Shown here: positions 27,497-36,145 of the stretch, one piece after another | Layout of the letters: each line of letters opens with the position of its first letter | Numbering within the stretch: position 1 is the first letter of the stretch | Source: CAVYTF01 sp963771435 | GTDB taxonomy: Bacteria; Bacteroidota; Bacteroidia; Chitinophagales; Chitinophagaceae | Direction: 5' to 3' | NCBI GenBank assembly: GCA_963771435.1 | Contig: CAVYTF010000008.1 | Span: forward strand, 124,001 to 188,000 | Length of the DNA stretch: 64,000 nt | The notes under the pieces: model-generated | What the model saw: only the letters and a program-made list of their open reading frames with translations | The model's database searches: none | What the model was told of the DNA's origin: nothing | Program-made: the position numbers and the translations under genes

Positions 27497-27528
27497 TTGA
27501 ATCATCATTGTCCCAATCCTTACATTTG
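27497..27528 (+). promoter_or_regulatory. Putative promoter of the cobalamin riboswitch transcript
   Basis: TACATTTG at 27521-27528 matches the -7 consensus TAnnTTTG, and TTG at 27497-27499 lies 21 bp upstream as a -33 box. It precedes the aptamer by about 20-40 bp, which agrees with the transcript starting just before the riboswitch. Confidence 0.6.
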
Positions 27529-27544
27529 CCATGTATTTGGTTCG

Positions 27545-27760
27545 TCCGCCTCCGGCGGAGGATTAAAAGGGAATCCCGTTAAAATCGGGAGCTATCCCCG
27601 TAGCTGTAAATTTCTTGTGAATGGTGAAAGGTGAGTAGTGAGTGTTTTCACTGTTAACGTTTTCATTCACAACTGTTCAAATCTGCATACCACTGTTGTA
27701 TAAACGGGAAGGTGTTGAACAGGAAATAAGCCAGAAGACCTGCCAGATAAACTCATTCAT
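27545..27760 (+). ncRNA. Cobalamin riboswitch
   Basis: The core follows the AdoCbl-type consensus: AAAAGGGAATCCCGTTAAAA (27565-27584), GGGAGCTATCCCCGTAGCTG (about 27587-27606), the CCACTG element (27690-27695), GGGAAGGTG (27706-27714) and the closing CCAGAAGACCTGCC (27731-27744). It should repress translation or transcription of the downstream receptor when B12 is abundant. The variable arm at 27616-27672 contains a GTGAATG...CATTCAC stem and short TGAGTAGTGA-type words like those in the ftsK linker. A GC-rich palindrome CCGCCTCCGGCGG sits at 27547-27559 at the 5' edge. Confidence 0.88.
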
Positions 27761-27861
27761 CGTTAAGCTTTCGGGTGAAAGGCGGCGGGATATACTATAT
27801 TTATTTGTATCTCCTTCTTGCACGTGCCCTATTGTTCCCGGTGAATTTATTATAAAGAAAT

Positions 27862-29895
27862 ATGTTCGCCTGGCATCAAATATATAAAGCAATAAAGCTA
27901 ATCATTCTTAGTGTAATGGCGTTATTGTGCCTGCCTGCAGTGTATGCCCAAAAGCGGGTGGATAGTTCTGCTTTCTTAAAAAAGGTGACCGTAACGGGGT
28001 ATAAAAAAGCCAAATAGTTTTTCCTTCAACCGTTCCTGAACAGTTGCTGAACCATGAGGTATTGGAAGAAATAAATGCTGAATCAATAGCTGACGCTGCC
28101 AAGTATTTTTCGGGGGTACTGATAAAGGACTATGGTGGGGTTGGCGGCCTTAAGACAATTTCTGTAAGAAGCCTGGGAGGGTTGAATACCGGACTTATAT
28201 ATGACGGTATACCCGTGGCCGATGCACAAACAGGACAAATAGACCTGAGTAAATTTTCAGCCACTTTTGTGCAAAGCCTTGAGCTTGACCAAGCGAACCC
28301 GCAACAAATACTTTTGCCTGCAAGGGTGTATTCATCCGCAGCAGTTCTTTCTGTTGCTACCAATAGTTTTAATACTACCAATTTTACACAAACGAAATGG
28401 CAGGCGGGTATTAAGGAAGGTTCGTTTGGATTGTGGCAGCCATTTGCAGGAGTTTATTTGCCAGTAAGTAAAACGCTTGTAGTGAGTGCTAATGCAGAAG
28501 TGACAGGGGATAAAGGCAATTATCCTTATTATATTAATAACGGTATGTTCTCTCAAAAAGCGTATCGTATCAATTCGGATATACAAGCGTACCAGGGGAG
28601 ATAAATGTTGTAAAGAGATTTGCAGACAGTTCCCAATGGCAGACGAAAGCCTGGTATTATAATTCTGACAGGGGCTTGCCGGGCAGCGTTATTTATTTCA
28701 ACAATATTTCTGTACAGCGGCTTCAGGATAAGGACTTTTTTGCACAAAGCCGTTATGAGAAAAAACATCAGTAAGCACACTGCCTTATTGTTTTCCGCCA
28801 AATACAGTTCTCTTTATACAAGATATACGGACCCTAACTTTTTGAATAACGCAGGTGGCCTGGATGACCGCTACATGCAGCAGGAAATGTATGTGAGTGC
28901 AGCATTGAGCCAACGGTTTGGGAAATACTTTTCTAGCTTCGGTTGCTTCTGATTTTGCAACTACACATTTGAGTGCCAACATTACGCCGTTTGCAACGCC
29001 TACACGCGATGAGTGGTGGAACAGCGCTGCGGTACAATATGCAAGGGCGTGCTGGCAGGTAAATGCTTCGCTGCTGAATACAACCGTACATGATAAAACT
29101 GAAATAGGGCCTGCTGCTACGAACAAAAGTGAATGGACGCCTACCGTTGCGGCGAGTTATAAAGCAAAGCCGCAAAGCCCCTTTTTGTTCCGCGCTTTTT
29201 ATAAAGACATATTCCGGCTGCCCACTTTTAATGACCTGTATTATACCTATATAAGCAATGTAAGTCCAAAGCTGTTGCCGGAATATTCAAAGCAATATGA
29301 TGCGGGGGCGACCTACTCGAAAAGCTTCACGGGCGCCCTGAAGCAGCTAAGCATAAGCGCAGATGGCTATTACAATACAGTGAAGGATAAGATAATCGCT
29401 GTGCCTTCGCAGAATCTTTTTGTGTGGACAGTAGAGAACCTTGGAAAGGTGCATATAAAAGGATTGGACATTAGTGCCGAAGCTAACGGTAAGTTTTCCT
29501 CAGTAGTCAAATGGTCTGCAAGAGTTGCTTATACCCTGCAACAGGCGCTTGATGTGACTGACCCGGCAAGCAGCGAGTATAAAAATGAAATCCCCTACAC
29601 ACCGGATAACTCTGGCTCTGCGTTGGCAAGTGCCTATTACGGGAACTGGAATGCAGGCTATAGCTTTTTATTCTCCGGCAGCAGGTATATACTTGGTGAA
29701 AACAACCCCGCTAATGAGCTGGATGGATGGGGCACGCATGATGTGTTTGTTGCCCGAACTATTAAGCTGCGCCATTTTAAAACAACGGTCAAAGGGCAAA
29801 TAAATAATCTTTTTAATGCCGGGTATGAGGTGATAAAATATTACCCCATGCCAGGCAGCAATTATACCATAAGCATACTATTTAAAAATTCATAA
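27862..29895 (+). pseudogene. BtuB-like TonB-dependent receptor with four frameshifts
   Basis: The joined protein has a signal peptide (MFAWHQIYKAIKLIILSVMA...VYAQ), a plug domain (YFSGVLIKDYGGVGGLKTIS, RSLGGLNTGLIYDGIPV) and a beta-barrel with HSDRGLPG-like and FRLPTFNDLYYT motifs, ending in an aromatic TonB-receptor C-terminus. It lies under the cobalamin riboswitch, so vitamin B12 uptake is the likely role. Reading frame changes occur near 28000-28017, 28595, 28757 and 28932, each at a homopolymer (A6, G4, A6, T4), two losses and two gains. Either it is a decaying gene or the assembly has errors; the intact downstream partner favours errors. Joined length is about 675 residues. Confidence 0.8.
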
Positions 29896-29905
29896 ATCAA
29901 TTAAA

Positions 29906-30967
29906 ATGAAAAAAATCAATCTTCTTTCCCTCGCAATGGCTTTGATAGTTATTGGCGTATCCTGTAAAAAAACCGAAGTAGTTACTCCGGCGCCAGCGGT
30001 TACAACAGGAGTCTATTCATTAAACCAGGGCGTATACAACGATAACAATACGACCCTTACCTACTATGATTTTGGCACCAGTACGGCCACAACAGATTTC
30101 TTTAATAGCGTAAATGGCTTTGGCCTTGGCGATACCGGCAGTGATTTTATTATTTATGGAGGTAAGTTATATATTGTCATGAATAACTCCGGTTATGTGG
30201 CGGTTGCTAATGCTTTCACTGCCAAGTTTATTGATTCCATCAGTTTCCTGAATGCAGGCGTAAACCGTGGCCCTGAAAATATAGTGAGCTACGGGTCAAA
30301 TGTGTTTGTGTCAGCCACCGATGGTACGGTGTCGGTGATTGATACCACATCGCTTTCCATCATAAAAACCATTACCGTTGGTACAAACCCTGCGCAGATG
30401 GCCATATCCGGCTACAACCTTTACGTGAGCAACTCGGGTGGCTATGGTGCCTATGATTCTACAGTTTCGGTGATAAACCTGGTATCGTTTGGAGTAACGG
30501 GACAGATCACGGTTGGTGTTAACCCCGGCTCCATTGCCGCTGATAATTCGGGTAATATTTATGTTGCCTGCACGGGGGATTATAATACCATCGGGCCTTC
30601 ATTTGCAAAAGTGAATACAAGCACCAATACCGTTACAAAATCTGCAGATACGGCTGTGGGCACCGTGCGTTATTATAATAATTACCTGTACGTAACGGGG
30701 GGGTATTATGGCAGTTCAAACGTGCGGGTATTGAGCACAACCGATTTTAGTGTTGTAAAGACGAATTTTGTGAGCGACGGCACTGCTATAGCCACACCTT
30801 ATGGTTTAGATATTGACCCTGCAACAGGCGATGTGTATGTTGGGGATGCCAAAGATTATGTTTCTTCAGGAGAGGTTTTTTGTTTTGATACAAACGGAAA
30901 CAAGAAGTTTTCTTTCTCCACGTCGCCAACTGCAAGCCCGGTAAGAGTGGTGCTGGTACAGCATTAA
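29906..30967 (+). CDS. DUF5074-like surface lipoprotein of the B12 locus
   Basis: A 353-residue lipoprotein: signal sequence with lipobox IGVSCKK, then a YncE-like beta-propeller. Repeated blades include GSNVFVSATDGTVSVIDTTS and YNLYVSNSGGYGAYDSTVSV. Such proteins often neighbour BtuB-type receptors in Bacteroidota and are thought to help capture cobalamin at the cell surface. It starts 10 bp after the receptor stop and should share the riboswitch-controlled transcript. Cofactor binding is inferred from context, not from a motif. The reading frame is intact. Confidence 0.85.
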   Translation: MKKINLLSLAMALIVIGVSCKKTEVVTPAPAVTTGVYSLNQGVYNDNNTTLTYYDFGTSTATTDFFNSVNGFGLGDTGSDFIIYGGKLYIVMNNSGYVAVANAFTAKFIDSISFLNAGVNRGPENIVSYGSNVFVSATDGTVSVIDTTSLSIIKTITVGTNPAQMAISGYNLYVSNSGGYGAYDSTVSVINLVSFGVTGQITVGVNPGSIAADNSGNIYVACTGDYNTIGPSFAKVNTSTNTVTKSADTAVGTVRYYNNYLYVTGGYYGSSNVRVLSTTDFSVVKTNFVSDGTAIATPYGLDIDPATGDVYVGDAKDYVSSGEVFCFDTNGNKKFSFSTSPTASPVRVVLVQH

Positions 30968-31059
30968 TAGGGAATATTGGGGATTATAGGCAGGAAAGGA
31001 AGAAAAATGAGAATTGGAGTACATTTTTTATCATTCAGATGAGGTGTGGAGCGGTTCCG

Positions 31060-31227
31060 CGTTACCGCCGACGGACTCCGCGTTAACGCCAAGGGTCTCA
31101 GCGCTAACGCCCAATGGCTCCGCGCTAACGCCGAATAGCTCCGCGTTAACGCCGAAGGGTTCCGCACTAACGCCAAGGGACTCGGCGCTAACGCCGAATA
31201 GCTCCGCGCTAACGCCGAATGAGTAGG
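31060..31227. repeat. Tandem array, period 21 bp, 8 units
   Basis: Eight units begin at 31060, 31081, 31102, 31123, 31144, 31165, 31186 and 31207, all exactly 21 bp, with core CGCTAACGCCGAA and variable ends (TAGCTC, GGGTTC, GGACTC). The last unit is degenerate. The sequence is GC-rich in contrast to the AT-rich surroundings. It lies between the lipoprotein gene and a convergent small gene. One + strand frame gives a heptapeptide SALTPNS repeat, which I regard as a side effect of the 21-bp period. Confidence 0.92.
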
Positions 31228-31300
31228 AACCTCCGCCAAGAAGTTCATAATTAACTACTTAAGTTTTAGAACAGGAGAAGCAGCACTCAAAAATGGCCCA

Positions 31301-31462
31301 TCAATTGTTAAATTCAGTAGGCGTTTCCTCCTGATGCACTCCTTTGTACCTGCCATGGCACTGCGCCACCAGCACAAATAAAACAAAGATGACCACAAAG
31401 GAAAACAGAATGGTAAGCGTGTAACGTTTTGTATCGGCTGACTCAAATTCTTGTTTTGACAT
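31301..31462 (-). CDS. Small single-pass membrane protein (53 residues)
   Basis: A short ORF starting MSKQEFESADTKRYTL, followed by one strongly hydrophobic helix (ILFSFVVIFVLFVLVAQ) and a short charged tail ending PTEFNN. The N-in/C-out layout suggests a bitopic inner membrane protein. It begins 58 bp after the M23 peptidase gene on the same strand, so cotranscription is possible. A longer competing frame on this strand (31255-31446) lacks such a pattern and was rejected. No family is recognised. Confidence 0.65.
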   Translation of the reverse strand: MSKQEFESADTKRYTLTILFSFVVIFVLFVLVAQCHGRYKGVHQEETPTEFNN

Positions 31463-31520
31463 AATTTTTATTTTTGGTTGAACGATGGCGAAATTGGTGC
31501 GCTAAAATATAAAATTCTTG

Positions 31521-32232
31521 TTAACTGCGGGCATATTGCATCATTTTCAGAATAATATCGGCGTCGGGGCAGTTAGCCAGGTACTTTCCGCTCTCGGATA
31601 TTTTGCAAACGCCGGGGTAATCACCCTTCATGCCTTCCATATCGGCAATGACCTGGAAATGGAGAATGCGGCGGCCAATGCCCGTTCTCATTTTCGTTGC
31701 CAAAATGAGCAAACGTTTCGCCCACGCTGATAAACTGCCCAACCCTTAAAGTACCAAGGTCGGCAAGCGAAAGATGGCCATATAAAGTATAAAATAAAAG
31801 CGTGTCGAGCTGGTGCTGCAGCACAATGGTAGGACCGTAATCGCCAAAGGCATCATTAAATTTAAAGCTGTGGATCGTGCCGCCAAGAGGCGCAAACACA
31901 GGCGTGCCTGCCTTTCCCCAAATATCAATGCCCAGGTGCAGCCGCCGTGGCTCCCCATTTTTATTTGCGCCGAAAATATTGCTGCGGCTATAGAGCTCCC
32001 TTAGTTCTGCATAGCCACCAATGCCGTAAAGGGCTTGCGGGGCCTGCAACTTTTCAGCGATATAGTTTGTAAATAATTCTGTGTGATTAAAAATGTTTTC
32101 GGAGAGGGTTTCATTCTTGTCTGTAAAATCCATCAGTAAAAGCTTGTCACGCGTGTTGTCGAAAGGGACCACATTTACAAAAATATGCTCATAAGCTTTT
32201 AAAACAGTAGCGAGGTTTTTATTGTTTGCCAT
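31521..32232 (-). CDS. M23-family (LytM-type) peptidoglycan peptidase (frameshifted)
   Basis: The joined product of about 236 residues has an M23 metallopeptidase domain: LHLGIDIWGKAGTPVFAPLGGTI gives the His/Asp zinc ligands, followed by YTLYGHLSL and then the HLHFQVI zinc motif. One extra base near 31665 splits the second His motif: upstream frame reads GHWPPHSPF, downstream frame resumes LHFQVIADMEG. Removing one T restores GHWPPHLHFQVI, so error or recent mutation is likely. No signal peptide is apparent. The N-terminal 80 residues match no domain I know. Cell-wall cleavage is inferred from the family. Confidence 0.82.
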
Positions 32233-32361
32233 GGCTTAAAGGTATATGGAAGTTTTATGTTTTAGGCAAAGGCCGATATTTTTAAGGAAGAATTTTTTTG
32301 GGGTACAAAATAAATAACTTGCTATTTTCACAAAGTTGCGACTTCTTTAAACAGTAAAATT

Positions 32362-33492
32362 ATGAGTGTAAATAAAGCAGGCATTCTTGGCGGGGGACAA
32401 TTGGGGCGAATGCTTTTGCAGGCCTCAGCAAATTATGTGGTTGAAACTTCAGTGCTGGAAAATGATGAACACTGCCCTGCAGCTCATTTGTGCCATCATT
32501 TTGTAAAGGGCGATATCCGCGATTTTGAAACTGTTTATAATTTTGGAAAAGGGTTGGATGCGCTGACTATCGAAATAGAATCTGTAAATGTGGAGGCGTT
32601 GGAGAAATTAGAAAGCGAGGGAGTAAAGGTTTATCCAAAACCATCTGCGATACGGATAATTAAAAATAAGGTCACACAGAAGGAATTTTATAAGAACAAT
32701 GAAATTCCTTCGCCGTCTTTTATTGTTACGCAAAATTTGAGTGAACTGAAAAATCAGGTAGCTTTTCTTCCTGCCGTGCACAAAATTGGAGAAGGAGGCT
32801 ACGACGGTAAAGGAGTGCAGGTGCTTAAAAGCAAGGATGATATAGGGAAAGGCTTTGATTCACCCGCAGTGTTGGAGAAAATGGTGAACATAAAAAAAGA
32901 AATTGCCATTATTGTTGCCATGAATGACAAGGGTGAAACTGCCATTTATCCACCAGCAGAAATGATCTTCGACCCTGTATTAAATTTACTTAATTATCAA
33001 ATCAGCCCCGCCCATTTGCCACAACAGGTCTTGTGGAAAGCAGAAGCCATTGCAAGAAAAGTAGTGCAGTCGCTGAAAAGTGCAGGTTTGTTTGCCATTG
33101 AATTATTTATTGACAGGGACGATAACGTTATGGTAAATGAAACCGCGCCACGTGTTCACAACAGCGGCCACCACACTATTGAAGCAAACTATTCCAGCCA
33201 GTTCGATATGCTTTGGCGCATCATGCTTGGTTTTCCGTTGGGCAATACAAAAGCTATTTTGCCCTCTTCCATCGTAAATATTTTAGGCGCTGAAAATCAT
33301 TCAGGCGAAGCCAAATATGAGGGCCTTGAGGAAGTGTTGAAAATGGATAATGTATTTGTGCATCTTTACGGAAAAGCAGAGACGAGACCCGGCAGGAAGA
33401 TGGGGCATGTGACTATTATAAGCAATGACTATGGGGACCTGACTTATAAGGCGAATAAGATCAAGCACACTTTAAAAGTTTGTAGTTTGTAG
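32362..33492 (+). CDS. purK: 5-(carboxyamino)imidazole ribonucleotide synthase
   Basis: PurK uses ATP and bicarbonate to make N5-CAIR in purine synthesis. The 376-residue ATP-grasp enzyme has the N-terminal GILGGGQLGRML, the ATP-grasp core KIGEGGYDGKGVQVL and a catalytic region NETAPRVHNSGHHTIEA. The last five codons (KVCSL) and the stop fall inside the first two heptamers of the TTTRTAG array, so the natural C-terminus has been replaced by repeat sequence or lost a few residues. purE, which uses its product, follows after the IVP gene. Confidence 0.96.
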   Translation: MSVNKAGILGGGQLGRMLLQASANYVVETSVLENDEHCPAAHLCHHFVKGDIRDFETVYNFGKGLDALTIEIESVNVEALEKLESEGVKVYPKPSAIRIIKNKVTQKEFYKNNEIPSPSFIVTQNLSELKNQVAFLPAVHKIGEGGYDGKGVQVLKSKDDIGKGFDSPAVLEKMVNIKKEIAIIVAMNDKGETAIYPPAEMIFDPVLNLLNYQISPAHLPQQVLWKAEAIARKVVQSLKSAGLFAIELFIDRDDNVMVNETAPRVHNSGHHTIEANYSSQFDMLWRIMLGFPLGNTKAILPSSIVNILGAENHSGEAKYEGLEEVLKMDNVFVHLYGKAETRPGRKMGHVTIISNDYGDLTYKANKIKHTLKVCSL

Positions 33493-33548
33493 TTTATAGT
33501 TTGTAGTTTATAGTTTGTAGTTTATAGTTTGTAGTTTATAGTTTGTAG
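33479..33548. repeat. Ten tandem heptamers TTTRTAG (left arm)
   Basis: The ten units are TTTGTAG, TTTGTAG, then alternating TTTATAG and TTTGTAG, without a gap. The second unit supplies the purK stop codon and the array ends two bases before the IVP start codon. It is the reverse complement of the CTACAAA array at 33975-34002. Confidence 0.95.
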
Positions 33549-33550
33549 TT

Positions 33551-33955
33551 ATGGCAACCGTTCAACAATTTGAAGATTTAGAAATATGGAAAAAGGCAAG
33601 AGAACTTGCGAAAGAAGTTTATACAATTACTTTTAAAGAGCCTATTTCTCTTGACTTCAGGCTTAAAGACCAGATGAGGGGTTCTGTCGGTTCAATAATG
33701 GATAATATTGCTGAAGGGTTTGAAAGAGCAAGCAGGCTTGAGTTTTTAAATTGCTTAAGCATATCTAAAGGTGAGGCCGGCGAATTAAAATCTCAATTGT
33801 ACAGAGCACGGGATGCAAATTATATTGATGAACAAATGTTTGCCGATTTATATAACAAAGCAAACGACATAACAAAAATGATAACTTCGTTTATAGCATA
33901 CCTTAACAAATCTGACATTAAAGGTCAAAAATTCAAAAACAGACAGAATGGATGA
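33551..33955 (+). CDS. 23S rRNA-intervening-sequence protein family (four-helix bundle)
   Basis: A 134-residue protein of the IVP/S23 family (related to Avd proteins of diversity-generating retroelements). Signature parts are FEDLEIWKKARELAKEV, the helix with RGSVGSIMDNIAEGFER, and SISKGEAGELKSQL. Members form four-helix-bundle oligomers; their function is not established, though some lie in insertions within 23S rRNA genes. Here it sits between purK and purE, bracketed by inverted heptamer arrays, and its last 8 bases overlap the purE start. Context suggests that it travels as part of a small inserted unit. Confidence 0.93.
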   Translation: MATVQQFEDLEIWKKARELAKEVYTITFKEPISLDFRLKDQMRGSVGSIMDNIAEGFERASRLEFLNCLSISKGEAGELKSQLYRARDANYIDEQMFADLYNKANDITKMITSFIAYLNKSDIKGQKFKNRQNG

Positions 33956-34514
33956 ATCACAAATAGCCCCCGAACTACAAACTACAAACTACAAACTACA
34001 AACTCCTCTCGTTGGAATTATCATGGGAAGCGACAGCGACCTGAGTGTTATGCGTGATGCTGCTGATATTTTAAAGGAATTTACTATTCCGTTTGAACTA
34101 ACCATTGTGTCTGCTCACCGCACTCCAAAGCGCATGATGGAATATGCATCTACTGCAAAAAATAGGGGCTTGAAAGTGATTATTGCAGGCGCTGGTGGTG
34201 CGGCGCATTTGCCGGGAATGGTTGCTGCTGTTACTGTTTTGCCCGTTATTGGCGTGCCAATAAAATCTTCCAACTCTATTGATGGCTGGGATTCAGTATT
34301 ATCTATCCTTCAAATGCCTAGTGGTGTGCCTGTTGCAACCGTTGCTTTAAACGCAGCAAAAAATGCAGGAATATTAGCTGCACAAATTATTGGCGCCCAT
34401 GATGAAACTGTTTCTGAAAAACTAAAACAATTTAAAGGCAATCTTGAAGATGCAGTAAAAAATAAAGTGAAAAAGATGGGTGAAGAATGGGCAAATGAGT
34501 TTGATAAAAAGTAA
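33948..34514 (+). CDS. purE: 5-(carboxyamino)imidazole ribonucleotide mutase, repeat-encoded N-terminus
   Basis: PurE converts N5-CAIR to CAIR. The core begins VGIIMGSDSDLSVM and has the active-site segment SAHRTP and GAGGAAHLPGMVAA typical of class I PurE. The first about 21 residues (MDESQIAPELQTTNYKLQTP) are not family sequence; residues 10-19 are the translated CTACAAA array. The only usable ATG overlaps the end of the IVP gene, so translation of purE now depends on a start codon within the inserted unit, probably by coupling. Total 188 residues against about 165 usual. Confidence 0.95.
   Translation: MDESQIAPELQTTNYKLQTPLVGIIMGSDSDLSVMRDAADILKEFTIPFELTIVSAHRTPKRMMEYASTAKNRGLKVIIAGAGGAAHLPGMVAAVTVLPVIGVPIKSSNSIDGWDSVLSILQMPSGVPVATVALNAAKNAGILAAQIIGAHDETVSEKLKQFKGNLEDAVKNKVKKMGEEWANEFDKK
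33975..34002. repeat. Four tandem heptamers CTACAAA (right arm)
   Basis: Four uninterrupted copies of CTACAAA lie in the purE reading frame, 20 bp after the IVP stop. They are the reverse complement of TTTGTAG, the unit of the array on the other side of the IVP gene, so the IVP gene is flanked by inverted arrays. Confidence 0.95.
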
Positions 34515-34520
34515 ATAGTA

Positions 34521-36116
34521 TCAAATTTCAAGGATGGCGAACTGCTGTTCCAGGCTTAAAGAATTAGCCAGTAATATTTGAATTAGCGCCCTCCCATACT
34601 TTGCATAAAATCCTGCAATGTTTTCTGTTCGTTCCTGCAAGCTATTATTTGGAAACAATGTTGACTTGAGCTTTTGTATTTGCCTTTGCTCTGATTCAAA
34701 TTTCTTTCTTTCTGCACGAAGCATTTTCTTCTCCAATTCTACTATTCGTTTTAAAGCTTGTGTTTGTATGGCTTCCACATGTTGCTGTAAAGTGTTGTCA
34801 GCTTCGCCTGCAATTAATTTAATATGCTGATAAAACTCTTTCAACTGTCCAGTTTGTTTGTCAAGACTAAGCTCATTGGATGAATTTCTTTCTACTATTT
34901 CATTAATAAGAAATAAATCATCTTTAAAAAGATCTTTTGGAGTAAAGCCCAGTTGAGTGATCTTTTCTTTTTGTTTTTCATCAATCAGCAAAAAAGAATT
35001 TCTTAAAACTAAAACTGGGTAGGGCACTTGCACGGCTTCAAAAACTTTTTTCAATTCAAGCCAATAAGCTATCTCGCCACCTCCACCAATAAAAACGATA
35101 TTGGGCAATATAGTTTCCTGAAAAACGCCACGCAATATTACGTTTGCACTGAATCTTTCAGAATGAGTTTCTAATTCTGTGAGAATTGACTCTTGGTTAA
35201 AACTCAACGCTGTATTTTGTACTTCATACATCGTATCCCGCACTTCTATTCTTTCTCTTTTATTATCTAATAAATAAAACAAATTCAGTTCCCTTCCGGC
35301 TGCCTGCACTTTATGATGTTTTTGCAGATCAGCAATGGTTGCTGCAACTGCCTTATGAGAGAATTGTTCTGTCAGTTCTTTTTTTACAACATCATTAAAA
35401 AGCTTTTTCAAGTTGACATTATCCGGAATCAAAATCACTAAGCCATATTCCCCAAATAACTCACTCACTATTTCTAAAGTTGCTTGCTGAATAGTGACAC
35501 CTTCTTTGTAATATTTTTTAAATAAGGAAATAATTTCCTCGCTGTATTTTTCTACCCCAAGCTGCCCCTGCATTTTTTCTATTAAAGCAATGAGGGCCTT
35601 GTCCACCTTCATTCTACCAACAGCTCCTGTTTGTTTTGTCTGCCATTGATACTTTTCGCCTTTGATAAAAGTAGTGCCTATCTCATCAATATCTGCATCC
35701 TCACTGCCCATATAATAAACAGGCACAAAATGATAGGCAGGCAATTCTTGGGAAAAAAATTGGGCAAGCTTTATAGCATGTAATATTTTATAAACAAAAT
35801 ATAATGGCCCTGTAAAAATATTAGGCTGATGCGCAGTGGTAATTGTAAAAGTATTTTCCCCAGAAAGCAACTCAATGTTTTTATAAAGAGTTGCTGAAAC
35901 TCTTATATTCTTATACTGCTTCTTCAGTTCTTCAACAAGTACTTCTCTTTGTTGTGGAAAAGCCTGCCTGTTTTTGATCGCAGCTTTTATGCCTGCAATA
36001 GAAACCGGGTTTTGATAGAAAGCTTTTAATTGCTCGGCTTGTTCTACATAATCAACAACGATCTTTGAAAAGAAACCTGTAGACGGGTAATCTATTTTGG
36101 TACACTCAGCTTTCAT
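34521..36116 (-). CDS. bshC: Bacillithiol biosynthesis cysteine-adding enzyme
   Basis: BshC joins cysteine to glucosaminyl-malate to complete bacillithiol, the main low-mass thiol in many Bacteroidota and Firmicutes. The 531-residue protein has the family motifs TITTAHQPNIFTGPLYFVYK, YMGSEDADIDEI, SANVILRGVFQETILPNI and FIGGGGEIAYWLELK, then a C-terminal coiled coil (about 425-505). ATG at 36116 (MKAECTKIDY) is preferred over 36122. It lies 29 bp after rimO on the same strand and is convergent with purE (6 bp apart). Length is that of the family. Confidence 0.95.
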   Translation of the reverse strand: MKAECTKIDYPSTGFFSKIVVDYVEQAEQLKAFYQNPVSIAGIKAAIKNRQAFPQQREVLVEELKKQYKNIRVSATLYKNIELLSGENTFTITTAHQPNIFTGPLYFVYKILHAIKLAQFFSQELPAYHFVPVYYMGSEDADIDEIGTTFIKGEKYQWQTKQTGAVGRMKVDKALIALIEKMQGQLGVEKYSEEIISLFKKYYKEGVTIQQATLEIVSELFGEYGLVILIPDNVNLKKLFNDVVKKELTEQFSHKAVAATIADLQKHHKVQAAGRELNLFYLLDNKRERIEVRDTMYEVQNTALSFNQESILTELETHSERFSANVILRGVFQETILPNIVFIGGGGEIAYWLELKKVFEAVQVPYPVLVLRNSFLLIDEKQKEKITQLGFTPKDLFKDDLFLINEIVERNSSNELSLDKQTGQLKEFYQHIKLIAGEADNTLQQHVEAIQTQALKRIVELEKKMLRAERKKFESEQRQIQKLKSTLFPNNSLQERTENIAGFYAKYGRALIQILLANSLSLEQQFAILEI

Positions 36117-36145
36117 AAGCATTTGCTCATCAATATTCTCAATTA

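Noticed and set aside
31014..31226. Small frame encoding a SALTPNS heptapeptide repeat
   Set aside because: A 21-bp repeat without stop codons always yields a heptapeptide frame; the opposite strand is open as well, and no start context or conservation supports it.
35190..35260. Possible repeat-word insertion in bshC (EVRDTMYEVQNT)
   Set aside because: The segment resembles a known repeat-derived peptide, but it aligns without length gain to the usual BshC pattern, so there is no evidence of insertion.
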